A stretch of 64,000 nucleotides of DNA, from NCBI RefSeq assembly GCF_020150455.1, contig NZ_CP083740.1, positions 806,001 to 870,000 of the forward strand, given 5' to 3'. A program made the translations under genes and the position numbers. Of this stretch, positions 19,001 to 26,952 are shown in pieces. The notes under the pieces were generated by a model, which saw only the letters and a list, made by a program, of their open reading frames with translations, did not search any database and had not been told where the DNA came from. Source of the stretch: Bremerella sp. TYQ1 (GTDB taxonomy: Bacteria > Planctomycetota > Planctomycetia > Pirellulales > Pirellulaceae). Each line of letters begins with the position of its first letter. Within the stretch, counting starts at the first letter, position 1.

Positions 19001-20136
19001 TCAGGGGCCCCTGGTTTACCGACGTTGGAATGCGTAAACACACCATGGCAACCATATAGCCAGCCATCAGGCCCCCAAATAAATGCGTTGAGTGTTTCAT
19101 GCGTGTCTTGATAGCCCCACCCATCAAGTAAAATCTGGGGCTCAGCGTCCGGGGTATCATCACCATTGGCATCAGGGATAAACAGCAGGTAAGGGGCTGC
19201 TCCGACCCAGACACCACCGAAGCCAACTTCCAAGCCGCTGACAAGATTTAACCCCTCGTAGAAGACTTTCCGGCGATCAAATTGGCCATCCCCGTTTTCG
19301 TCTTCGAAGATCAGGATTCGGTCGCGACCTTCGCCATCTTTGGCTCGACGCGGGTACTCAAAGGCTTCGGCCACCCAAAGTCGGCCCCGCTCGTCCAATG
19401 CCATCGCTATCGGCTGGGTTACCTCTGGTTCGGCGGCACTTACCGTCACCGAAAAGCCTTCCGGCAACTGCATTACGGCGGCAGCTTCTTCGGCCGACAG
19501 ACCAGCATGGGGATATTGGTCCGCCAGCAACGGCTTTCGAGGTGGTGTCGGCTGGGCAGGGGCTTCGTGGTAGAAGCGGAAATTGTCGAAGTTAAGATGG
19601 CCCCAGCCACCTTTGTGCTCATCAACAAGGCGAATGAAGATTTCTTTGCCTTGTTTCTTCTTCAAATCCACTACCACTTGGCGCATGTTCTCGCGATTGT
19701 CGCCGACTGTCGAATAGAAAACGTCGCCACTGTCAGCGTCGACTAGCTCTACGCGCGTTTCCCCATGAGAACCGCCGTTATGCAGAAACACCCCCCAAGG
19801 ATGTGTCACGCGGAAACGTTTGGAAGTCAGCGTTCCGGTGGGGCCATCTTGGTGGATTTCGTAACCACCGATCCAGAACTTACCCTGGTGCTGGCTTTTC
19901 ATCGTGTTCCGTCGCGGGTGGACGGTATCACCTTCGATCGGTTGTCCTTGAAACGCCGTTCCTTCTGCGGTCCAGTCTTGCAGCGTTCCCCGCTCGAAAT
20001 CGAGATTGAGTTCCTTACCTTGCTCGTCTTTGGGTAAGCCCCCTTTCGAGTCAGCCGCAACTAACGGCGTGAACAAGAGAAGCAAGAGACACGCGGCGGC
20101 ACCGGTGGCGGTCGTGTGCATGGTCGAAACTTTCAT
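16075..20136 (-). CDS. Secreted dehydrogenase-like propeller, HEAT, C-type heme and DUF1080 protein
   Basis: About 1353 residues from the ATG at 20136 (MKVSTMH...); a GTG 16 codons earlier and an ATG at 20121 are alternatives, and all keep the hydrophobic signal segment AAACLLLLLFTPLVAA. Order: a jelly-roll-like region (about 40-200), a membrane-bound-dehydrogenase-like propeller (220-600; LPEGFSVTVSAAEPEVTQP, RLWVAEAFEYPRR, GPDGWLYGCHGVF; TIGR02604-type), HEAT repeats (about 610-1010), a heme domain with CQRCH near 1047 and LDSGRVITGIV (TIGR02603-type), and a C-terminal DUF1080 domain (about 1160-1353, LFNGKDLSGWEGDESLWSVE). It should act in the periplasm or paryphoplasm as an electron-transferring carbohydrate dehydrogenase; the substrate is not known. 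It is 150 nt upstream of the related protein at 12163-15924, same strand. Confidence 0.88.
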   Translation of the reverse strand: MKVSTMHTTATGAAACLLLLLFTPLVAADSKGGLPKDEQGKELNLDFERGTLQDWTAEGTAFQGQPIEGDTVHPRRNTMKSQHQGKFWIGGYEIHQDGPTGTLTSKRFRVTHPWGVFLHNGGSHGETRVELVDADSGDVFYSTVGDNRENMRQVVVDLKKKQGKEIFIRLVDEHKGGWGHLNFDNFRFYHEAPAQPTPPRKPLLADQYPHAGLSAEEAAAVMQLPEGFSVTVSAAEPEVTQPIAMALDERGRLWVAEAFEYPRRAKDGEGRDRILIFEDENGDGQFDRRKVFYEGLNLVSGLEVGFGGVWVGAAPYLLFIPDANGDDTPDAEPQILLDGWGYQDTHETLNAFIWGPDGWLYGCHGVFTHSNVGKPGAPDSERQRINAGIWRYHPVRHEFDVFCHGTSNPWGVDFNDYGQAFATACVIPHLYHMIQGARYQRQAGSHFNTHTYDDIKTIADHLHYLGSTPHSGNNKSDEAGGGHAHAGAMIYLGDRWPEKYRGQIFMNNIHGQRLNVDILKPEGSGYVGSHAPDFLLTGDRASQILNIRYLPDGNAYMIDWYDMQACHNHNVAAHDRSNGRVYKISYGENNPVQVDLTKSTDMELAEFTLHSNDWYVRHARKELQHRAASSKLAPEAETRLQDIAATHEDPTRRLRAYWVLHVINALNNSSIEKMTNDRHPYIRGWAIQLALETDPQPDKQLYQTMLRLAKEDPSPVVRLYLASALQRMPLNSRWDILSALASHAEDADDHNLPLMYWYAAEPLAEESPERALALGLNAGESIPALSNFMLRRIGSGDSQESLATLVKGLSSVDDASTQMTFLKAMRSALAGQRHVAMPTPWKEVGSKLMTTPNEQVAMEATALGVTFGDPQAFSRMHAIANDAQANSSKRIGALKALLSAGDPKLPETLQGLLANPDLRETALTGLAQYDDTKTPQAILEHYDAMRPREKRIALMTLCSRPMYGRALMSALQKGQIASSDLSADLVRQLSNLEDESINAQLGSVWGSVRDTPEEKAKLIEEYKQLATNRNLPAADAALGRAIFAKTCQRCHTLYGLGRKVGPDLTGSNRANLDYLLSNIVDPSSVMAKEYQPSIILLDSGRVITGIVRQEDAKTIVLETTEDILTLPKEEIEERRLSDKSMMPDDQLRPFSQHEVRSLIAYLQAKTQTPMLATEENASELFNGKDLSGWEGDESLWSVENGEIVGQAPKGISKNSFLISDIAAEDFHLSLEVKLMNNQGNSGVQFRSEPISGGSVKGYQADIGPGWWGKLYEEHGRGLLWDKSGEAHLKPDQWNRYEIIAKGSEIETRINGQPCVKIHDDEGAKRGIFALQLHSGGPTEVRFRNFKLEVLPQD

Positions 20137-20305
20137 TCGGCAGAAGCTAAGGAGCAAGAATTCAGGTAGGCAATGCGCTTCCACGCCTCCGCAATGATTG
20201 CGAACACGACGAAGCGGCTGGGTGAAGGGCTGTTAGTCTAACATTCCTTCCTGCGGGAATTCCCCTTTGAAAATGTGCATCCAGCATAAGAATTTGCCAC
20301 CAGCG

Positions 20306-21712
20306 CTATGCCAATAATGGCCGAACAACATGCCCATGTACGTCGGTTAAACGAAACTCTCGGCCTTGGTAGCGGTATGTCAAACGCTCGTGATCGATTC
20401 CCAGAAGGTGCAAGATGGTGGCATTGAGATCGTGTACATGAACTTCGTTTTCTACGATATCCATACCAAAGTCATCTGTACGGCCATAGCTGACGCCTCC
20501 TCGAACGCCTCCACCGGCAAGCCACATCGTGAAGGCATCTTTATGGTGATCACGGCCTGAAACGGAGTTTCCGGTGGCATTTCCACCTTGGCGAAGGGGC
20601 GTTCTTCCAAATTCGGAACCCCAGATGATGAGTGTGTCGTCAAGCAATCCACGACGTTTCAAGTCGGTAATCAATGCGGCAATGCCCTGATCGGTCTGCT
20701 TGCATTTGCGTGGCAAGTTCTTGTCGAGACCACTGTGATGATCCCAATCGGCATCGTACAGTTCGATGAGACGGACACCCCGTTCAACCAAGCGTCGAGC
20801 CAGCAGGCAATTATTCGCGAACGATGCTTTCCCTGGCTGAGCACCATAAAGCTCCAGCGTCTCCTTGGTTTCGCCTTGGATATTCATCAAATCGGGGACG
20901 GAAGCTTGCATGCGAAACGCCATCTCATATTGCTCGATACGCGTTTCGATTTCGGGATCGCCAGTGGCAGAGAAGTGTTGCCGGTTCAAATCCGCAACGG
21001 TGTCGATAACGCGTCGGCGTTGCTCTCGAGAATGGTCTTTGGGGCTAGAAAGAAATAGCACGGGATCCCCTTCCGATCGGAATTGAATCCCTTGGTGGAT
21101 GCTGGGTAGAAAACCGCTCGACCACAAGCTGGTTCCAGCTCCTCCCTTGGGACCGCTGAGAAGGACGATATAGCCTGGCAGATTGTCATTCTGCGATCCG
21201 AGCCCATACGACACCCACGACCCAAAACTGGGACGGCCTCCTCGACCGAAGCCAGAATGAAGAAACATTTGGGCTGGCGCGTGATTGATTTCTTCGGTAT
21301 GGATTGAATGGATCATTGCAATCTCGTCCGAAACGCTCGCCAGATTCGGCAGGAGTTCCGAAAAGCTATGACCGCAAGCGCCATGCTGCGAGTACTTGAA
21401 TGGAGACCCGGCGAGAGTCGACGTTTTGCCGATAAACGCAAAGTCTCGATCCTTAGTGACTTCTGCTGGACATGGCTGATTGTGTCGTTTGACAAGTTCA
21501 GGCTTCGGTTCGAATAAGTCCAGCTGCGAAGGTGCCCCAATCATGTGCAAATAGATCACATGTTTCGCTTTCGGTGCCTGGTGTGGGGCAAGCTGTTCGC
21601 TGAATCCATCGTTCTGCAGAAGTGACGCCAGCGCGATCCCCCCAAAGCCGATTCCTGTCGATTGCAGAAATCCGCGACGCGTCAATGGCGAAGAACTGGG
21701 CTTAGGAGTCAT
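20306..21712 (-). CDS. DUF1501 family Tat-exported protein
   Basis: A 468-residue protein with a twin-arginine leader (LTRRGFLQSTGIGFGG, residues 10-25). It then shows the DUF1501 pattern: HVIYLHMIGAPSQLDLFEPKPEL, AMIHSIHTEEINHAPA, NNCLLARRLVERGVRLIELY, GSEFGRTPLRQGGNATGN and the C-terminal HDLNATILHLLGIDHERLT block. DUF1501 belongs to the alkaline-phosphatase/sulfatase superfamily and in planctomycetes nearly always follows a DUF1549/DUF1553 gene, as here. The start ATG lies 10 nt after the upstream stop and its ribosome-binding site (GAGG, 8-nt spacing) overlaps that stop, so the two genes form an operon. The reaction is not known for the family. Confidence 0.93.
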   Translation of the reverse strand: MTPKPSSSPLTRRGFLQSTGIGFGGIALASLLQNDGFSEQLAPHQAPKAKHVIYLHMIGAPSQLDLFEPKPELVKRHNQPCPAEVTKDRDFAFIGKTSTLAGSPFKYSQHGACGHSFSELLPNLASVSDEIAMIHSIHTEEINHAPAQMFLHSGFGRGGRPSFGSWVSYGLGSQNDNLPGYIVLLSGPKGGAGTSLWSSGFLPSIHQGIQFRSEGDPVLFLSSPKDHSREQRRRVIDTVADLNRQHFSATGDPEIETRIEQYEMAFRMQASVPDLMNIQGETKETLELYGAQPGKASFANNCLLARRLVERGVRLIELYDADWDHHSGLDKNLPRKCKQTDQGIAALITDLKRRGLLDDTLIIWGSEFGRTPLRQGGNATGNSVSGRDHHKDAFTMWLAGGGVRGGVSYGRTDDFGMDIVENEVHVHDLNATILHLLGIDHERLTYRYQGREFRLTDVHGHVVRPLLA

Positions 21713-21722
21713 CAGTTGAACC

Positions 21723-24218
21723 TCAGTCTTTGGTGATTGTCTCGTGTAGGTTCAATAGGGCTGTCGCCACATGAAACCAGCCTTCGGTAGGATCGTCTGC
21801 GCTTGCATCGTACAACGACTTGAGCGTTTTGAATTCTCGTTCCGTCGGTACTCGCGCCGTACAAAGCTGAAAAGCGATCGTCAGTTGTTCCTCGAAAGAA
21901 CGATCGGCGTATTCCTGTACGATTTTCTGACCAAGTGCCTTCGCGGCTTGAACGTAGACAGGGTCATTCAGCAGAGTTAACGCTTGAAGCGGCGTATTCG
22001 TGCGAGACCGTTTCACGGTACACGCCAAACGTGCCGTAGCGTCGAAGTTCAGGAAGCTTGGGTAGGGTGATCCACGTTTCAAGACAACGTAAACACCGCG
22101 TCGATACTGCTCGCTGCCGGGGCTAACGTCATACTTGTATTTCTGCCCTCCCACTTTCGTCCAGATACCAGGCGGTTGAAACGGACGAATGGGTGGCCCG
22201 AACTGCTTTAAGCTGATCAAGCCAGAAATTGCCAGGGCATTGTCACGAATCATCTCGGCATCCATCCGAAGCCGGGGACCACGAGCCAGAAGCAAATTTT
22301 GGTCATCCTTTTCCCGCAGCTCGGCGCTTAAGTGAGAAGACTGTTGGTACGTCGCCGACAGGACAATTTCGCGAAGCAGCCTCTTCCGTGACCAGTTCTT
22401 CTCCATCAGTTCAACGGCCAGCCAGTCTAGGAGCTGTGGATGTGTTGGCGATTCCCCTTTAATGCCAAAGTCTTCTTCGGTGGCGACGATTCCTTGCCCG
22501 AAAAGCTCGGCCCACCATCGATTAACGACGACTCTCGCCACCAGCGGATTCTGTTCTGAGACCAGCCACCGCGCGAGCGTCAGTCGATTCCCAGGCCCCG
22601 AAGGCATAGCGTGTAGAATCTCAGGCGTCCCTGGCAAAACAGCCTCTCCAGGAGTTTGATAATTGCCACGCTCGTACATGAACGTTGGACGCGACTTTTC
22701 TAACTCAATCATTACCAGCGTCGTGTCGGGTGCTGCTTGCTTCAAATCGCGTTCGACGCGCGTGAGCTTCTTTTTCAGGTTTTGGCTGACAGGATCCTCT
22801 GCCGTGCAGTAGTCAACGAGTGTTTGCTCATCCTTGTCGTTCCATTCATCCATCGGCTTTTTCATTACCGCTAGGACCGGCTTGGGAACGTTTTTCCGGG
22901 CACCAATATCAACCGTCGTTACCCATGTTGTTAGCTGCGTTGTCAATTCTTCTCGGCGTGAGTTCTGCGCGGTCGTTAGCCTTGATTTGCTCGCTTGAAG
23001 CTCGCGTCGACGCGCTTCACGTTCGGGGTTGGCAAGCGGCATGCTTGGGCCTTGGAACGCGATCGAGCTTGGTTTTTTGGGATCGGTTCGATCAGCTTCC
23101 CGCTGGGTACTGTTGAAGAATGCCAGCAGTTGGTAATACTCCTTCATCGAAAACGGATCGTACTTGTGATCGTGACATTGGGCACATTCAAGTGTCGATC
23201 CAAGCCAGACGGCCGCGGTTGTATTGACGCGATCAATGACCTGCTCTGTCCGGGTTTCTTCCGGAAGCGATCCTGCTTCGACGTTGGTCGGTGCGCAGCG
23301 ATGAAATCCGGTGGCGATCTTGTTGGATTCTGTAGCATCAGGAAGCAGATCGCCGGCGATTTGCTCGATCGTGAACTGATCGAACGGCATATCATCGTTC
23401 ATCGCTTGAATGACCCAATCGCGGTAAGGCCATATGTCGCGCAGGTCATCTCGCTGGTATCCGTGCGAGTCGGCGTATCGCGCCAAGTCGAGCCACGGTC
23501 GTGCCCAGCGTTCGCCAAACTGTGGCCGAGAAAGAAGATCATCGACAATTCGTTGATAATGTGCCTGCGATGGATCCGCCACAAATGCGTTCACTTCCTC
23601 CGGCGTTGGCGGTAAACCGATCAAATCGAGGTAGACGCGACGAATACGTTTTTCAGGCGAAGCAGCCGGAGAAGAATCCAAGCCGATCGCTTCCAGTTTG
23701 GCAAGTACAAAGTGATCGATTGGAGATTGAATCCATTTGTGATTCGTCACCGCGGGAAGTTGCGGTCGAGTTGGTTTAATGTACGACCAATGAATAGGGG
23801 CTTCGAAGTCATCCGGCCAATCTGCTCCAGACTCAATCCAACGATGAAGAATAGCAACTTGTGGCTGAGTCAGCGGATCGCCGACTGCCGGCATGATTTC
23901 ATCGTGGCTTTCCGGCAGCATGACACGGCGCAAGAGCTCGCTATTGTCGGGATGACCTGGGATGATCGATCCCGAATCGAACAAATCTTCGCGGCGATCA
24001 AGTCGAAGGCCTCCTTCCTGAACGTTCTCTCCATGGCATTCAAAACAAGCCTTCCGTAGTAACGGAAAAACTTCGGAGGCGAACGAGACGGGCTCCGACT
24101 TAGGCTTTTGTGTTTCTTCGGCAACCACTAAACGAGAAGTGGCCGCAAGCAAAAGACCAGCACAAAGGGCGATCGCCCAGAAGGGAGGACGTAGTATTGA
24201 ATTTCGCGAAAAGGACAT
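21723..24218 (-). CDS. PSCyt1-DUF1549-DUF1553 secreted cytochrome-like protein
   Basis: An 831-residue protein with a signal peptide (about 1-33, ending RLVVA). Domains: PSCyt1 heme domain with CFECH near residue 58 and the VQEGGLRLDRREDLF block; DUF1549 (about 150-370; LDLIGLPPTPEEV, WARPWLDLARYADSHGY, FDQFTIEQIAGDLLP, and a second CxxCH, CAQCHDH, near 347); DUF1553 (about 540-800; NRLTLARWLVSEQNPLVARV, VNRWWAELFGQGIV, SRKRLLREIVLSATYQQSS). It is the first gene of a pair with the DUF1501 gene. Planctomycetes encode dozens of such pairs. They are thought to work outside the cytoplasm on complex organic matter, with the heme domain for electron transfer, but no member's reaction is settled. 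Confidence 0.95.
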   Translation of the reverse strand: MSFSRNSILRPPFWAIALCAGLLLAATSRLVVAEETQKPKSEPVSFASEVFPLLRKACFECHGENVQEGGLRLDRREDLFDSGSIIPGHPDNSELLRRVMLPESHDEIMPAVGDPLTQPQVAILHRWIESGADWPDDFEAPIHWSYIKPTRPQLPAVTNHKWIQSPIDHFVLAKLEAIGLDSSPAASPEKRIRRVYLDLIGLPPTPEEVNAFVADPSQAHYQRIVDDLLSRPQFGERWARPWLDLARYADSHGYQRDDLRDIWPYRDWVIQAMNDDMPFDQFTIEQIAGDLLPDATESNKIATGFHRCAPTNVEAGSLPEETRTEQVIDRVNTTAAVWLGSTLECAQCHDHKYDPFSMKEYYQLLAFFNSTQREADRTDPKKPSSIAFQGPSMPLANPEREARRRELQASKSRLTTAQNSRREELTTQLTTWVTTVDIGARKNVPKPVLAVMKKPMDEWNDKDEQTLVDYCTAEDPVSQNLKKKLTRVERDLKQAAPDTTLVMIELEKSRPTFMYERGNYQTPGEAVLPGTPEILHAMPSGPGNRLTLARWLVSEQNPLVARVVVNRWWAELFGQGIVATEEDFGIKGESPTHPQLLDWLAVELMEKNWSRKRLLREIVLSATYQQSSHLSAELREKDDQNLLLARGPRLRMDAEMIRDNALAISGLISLKQFGPPIRPFQPPGIWTKVGGQKYKYDVSPGSEQYRRGVYVVLKRGSPYPSFLNFDATARLACTVKRSRTNTPLQALTLLNDPVYVQAAKALGQKIVQEYADRSFEEQLTIAFQLCTARVPTEREFKTLKSLYDASADDPTEGWFHVATALLNLHETITKD

Positions 24219-24464
24219 GGTCTCGCCACGCTCGAAAATCGGAAGGGAATGGCGCGGAAATTAGGAGGGAAACGGCTGCTTGGAACGATGCAGTCGCCTG
24301 ATTTGCCATTCTAAGGGAAGCCAAGATCAGATGCGAGAGAATTTTCGCATCGACAACGCTTTGCTGGTCCTGGGTAGCAAGCCAGCTGCTTAATGGCGAA
24401 AATACGACTTAGGTCGCCGAACCACGTGGTATCAACGCAAGAAGTTAAAGTATCAGGAGCACGC

Positions 24465-25400
24465 ATGCCCAGCTATTCGTTACGCAGCAGTACCGCGGAA
24501 GATCACGCGGAAATCGCTTCGCTCATCTATCACTCGACGAATGCCTGGTACGAAGCACACGCTCGCCCCCCGATTTTCACAGGGGAAGTGACCTCGGCGA
24601 ACATCTTTAACGAAGTTTACGAAATGCTCGACCCTGGCTGCTGCGTCGTGGCCCAGTGTGACCAAACGGGACAGATCGCTGGTTCCTGCTTTTACCATCC
24701 GCGGCCAACGCATGTATCGCTCGGCATTATGAACGTGCATCCCGATCACTTTGGTGGGGGAATCGCACGCCGGCTGTTGCAATTTATCATCGATCTTGCC
24801 GATTCCGATAACAAACCGGTCCGATTGGTTTCCAGCGCGATGAACCTCGATTCGTATTCGCTATACAACCGCGCCGGATTTGTGCCTCGGGGCATCTTTC
24901 AAGACATGTTGCTGTCGGTGCCGGCCGAAGGCATCAATCGAGGGGCACCTCCGTCAAAGTTGGATCGCGTTCGTACGGCCACACTGGCAGACTTAGAGGC
25001 TATAGTCGAGATTGAACGAGAGCTTCATCACATCGAACGGCCTGGCGATCATCGGCACTTTCTCGAAAACACGTCCGGTATATGGCACACGGCTGTTATC
25101 GAAAACGAGCAGGGCGGAATCGACGGCTTTCTCGGATCGGTGCTCCACCCTGGGTCGAACATGATTGGGCCCGGCGTGATGCGTACCGAGGCGGATGCTG
25201 CAGCGCTGATTTACTTCCAGCTTCAACATCACGCTGGACGAACACCGGTTTGGTTGGTGCCAGGTCAGGCCAGCCAGCTAATCCAACAGTTGTATAGTTG
25301 GGGGGCTCGAAACTGCGAGCTGCATCTCTCTCAGGTACGCGGCGAATGGACCGAGCCGAAGGGAATCGTCATGCCCACGTTCATGCCTGAGACAAGCTAA
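24465..25400 (+). CDS. Tandem GNAT-type N-acetyltransferase
   Basis: 311 residues from the ATG at 24465, which has AGGAG at 6-nt spacing; a longer frame opens 24 codons earlier without such a site and would add residues unlike the fold. The first half (about 5-155) is a complete GNAT domain: GIMNVHPDHFGGGIARRLLQ holds the acetyl-CoA-binding motif A, and NLDSYSLYNRAGFVPRGIF is the usual motif B. The second half (170-305) has the same order of elements (RVRTATLADLEAIVEIE, then a beta-rich core) but lacks the glycine-rich loop, so it is a degenerate GNAT copy that may serve substrate binding. The substrate is unknown. The stop lies 10 nt from the stop of the convergent sulfatase. Confidence 0.8.
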   Translation: MPSYSLRSSTAEDHAEIASLIYHSTNAWYEAHARPPIFTGEVTSANIFNEVYEMLDPGCCVVAQCDQTGQIAGSCFYHPRPTHVSLGIMNVHPDHFGGGIARRLLQFIIDLADSDNKPVRLVSSAMNLDSYSLYNRAGFVPRGIFQDMLLSVPAEGINRGAPPSKLDRVRTATLADLEAIVEIERELHHIERPGDHRHFLENTSGIWHTAVIENEQGGIDGFLGSVLHPGSNMIGPGVMRTEADAAALIYFQLQHHAGRTPVWLVPGQASQLIQQLYSWGARNCELHLSQVRGEWTEPKGIVMPTFMPETS

Positions 25401-25410
25401 CGCCAATAGG

Positions 25411-26859
25411 TTATTCATCGACACCCAGTTCGTTCTTCCACCAACGCAGGTAGTCTTCCGGATCGGAATTCCAAGTCATGCCACGTTTTTTCATGGCGTT
25501 TGTCGACCATTTTCGACTTGCGGCGATGGTTTCTTCCAACTGCGGTTCCGGCTGGTAGCCCTGATCGCCGGTTTCCTCAATCCATTGATCGAGTTCATCT
25601 CGTAGTTGATTCAGAACTTCTTGATACTGTGGATCGTGGGCAACGTTTTGGGTTTCGTCGGGATCGGCTTGCAGGTCGTAAAGTTCTTCGGCAGGTCGCG
25701 TTGCGGTCCAGAAAGCGGCCGGCGGTCCGGTCAGTTCGCCTCGTTGTTGCAGCACTCGGGCCACCGTCATGCCAGGATATTGAAGCTCTTTATAGCCGCT
25801 ACGCTGTGTGTAAGGACGATCTGGGAAGTCGTTGCGGATGAATTTGAAATGCTCGGTGCGTGCCGCACGGATTCGATCGACAGCGTCCCCGCAGCGGTCA
25901 CGTGCAGCAAATACCAGCTCGCGTTCTGCGTAGTCGTCAGCCAACAAGTCGCGACCATCCATCCATTTCGGCACCTCGATCCCGGCCGCAGCTACCGTCG
26001 CCGCGCTCACATCCATCAAGCTGACTTGGCCCGTTTTCACGGAGCCAGCTTTCAGTTTCTGAGGCCAGCGGACAAGTAGCGGAACACGCAGACCGCCATC
26101 GTACAGCCATTGCTTATCACGATAATGTGGACGGCCATGGTCGCCGAAAAAGAAGACCACCGTATTGTCGAATTCGCCAGCGTCTTGCAACCGCGAAAGG
26201 ACTTCGCCAACATGCTGGTCGAGTCGTTCGATGCTGGCCAAGTAGTTAGCCCAGTCGACGCGCACGACGGGATGCTCAGGGTAATACGTCGGAATCTGAA
26301 CATCGTCGGCGCGATGCTTGTCTTTCGCAGCAATGAAAGAGCGATGCGGCTCATGGATCTGAACTTGCGCAAAGAAAGGCTGGCCCTTGGCACGCTTCGA
26401 CCAATCGAATCCGTCGAACAGTTTGCCTGGCGTCGTAAAGTTATAGTCGGTCTTGCCTGGCCGCGAGATCGTTGAGTTCGAGTTCGTGACAAAGTAGCCA
26501 GCGTCGCTCAGGAGTTTCGTGATAGGAACCACCGGCGGCGGAAGCGGTCGTTTTACCTCGGTGCGATGATGATGCGTGCCGGTAGCGGTTTGGTAAACGC
26601 CGGTGATGAACGCCGATCGCGAGGAAGAACAAACGGGCGCTGTCGCGAAAGCCGCTTCGTACTTCCAGCCTTCGTCGGCGATCCGATCGATGTGAGGCGT
26701 GCGAACGCCTTCATACCCGTAGCAACCTAGTTCGGGGCTCAGATCGTCCGCGATGATCCAAACAATGTTTGGTCGTTCGGCGGCGCGAACCCAACCAGAC
26801 AACACCGCGAGAAACGCGATTGCCAGGGACAAACGATATAAAGCGGGGGCGTAAAGCAT
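25411..26859 (-). CDS. Secreted sulfatase, formylglycine type
   Basis: A 482-residue protein with a signal peptide (1-26, ending VRAA). The alkaline-phosphatase-fold start NIVWIIADDLSPELGCYGY supplies the metal-binding Asp pair. The maturation site is CSSSR (Cys77-Arg81) in APVCSSSRSAFITGVYQ; Cys would be turned to formylglycine by a sulfatase-modifying enzyme, which is not in this window. FFGDHGRPHYRDKQWLYDGG (about 245) holds the second metal and sulfate-binding residues. The third position of the C-x-P/A-x-R signature is Ser, a variant that occurs in some S1 subfamilies. It probably desulfates algal or animal sulfated polysaccharide; the substrate is not readable. Monocistronic, convergent with the GNAT gene. 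Confidence 0.93.
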   Translation of the reverse strand: MLYAPALYRLSLAIAFLAVLSGWVRAAERPNIVWIIADDLSPELGCYGYEGVRTPHIDRIADEGWKYEAAFATAPVCSSSRSAFITGVYQTATGTHHHRTEVKRPLPPPVVPITKLLSDAGYFVTNSNSTISRPGKTDYNFTTPGKLFDGFDWSKRAKGQPFFAQVQIHEPHRSFIAAKDKHRADDVQIPTYYPEHPVVRVDWANYLASIERLDQHVGEVLSRLQDAGEFDNTVVFFFGDHGRPHYRDKQWLYDGGLRVPLLVRWPQKLKAGSVKTGQVSLMDVSAATVAAAGIEVPKWMDGRDLLADDYAERELVFAARDRCGDAVDRIRAARTEHFKFIRNDFPDRPYTQRSGYKELQYPGMTVARVLQQRGELTGPPAAFWTATRPAEELYDLQADPDETQNVAHDPQYQEVLNQLRDELDQWIEETGDQGYQPEPQLEETIAASRKWSTNAMKKRGMTWNSDPEDYLRWWKNELGVDE

Positions 26860-26952
26860 GGCAGGAATCTATTCGGGGGTGCAGGGATGAGGGGCCGTTC
26901 ACGCAACGACGGACACTCTATCGTAGCATCCTCGCCTGCCGAATCCTATGGA

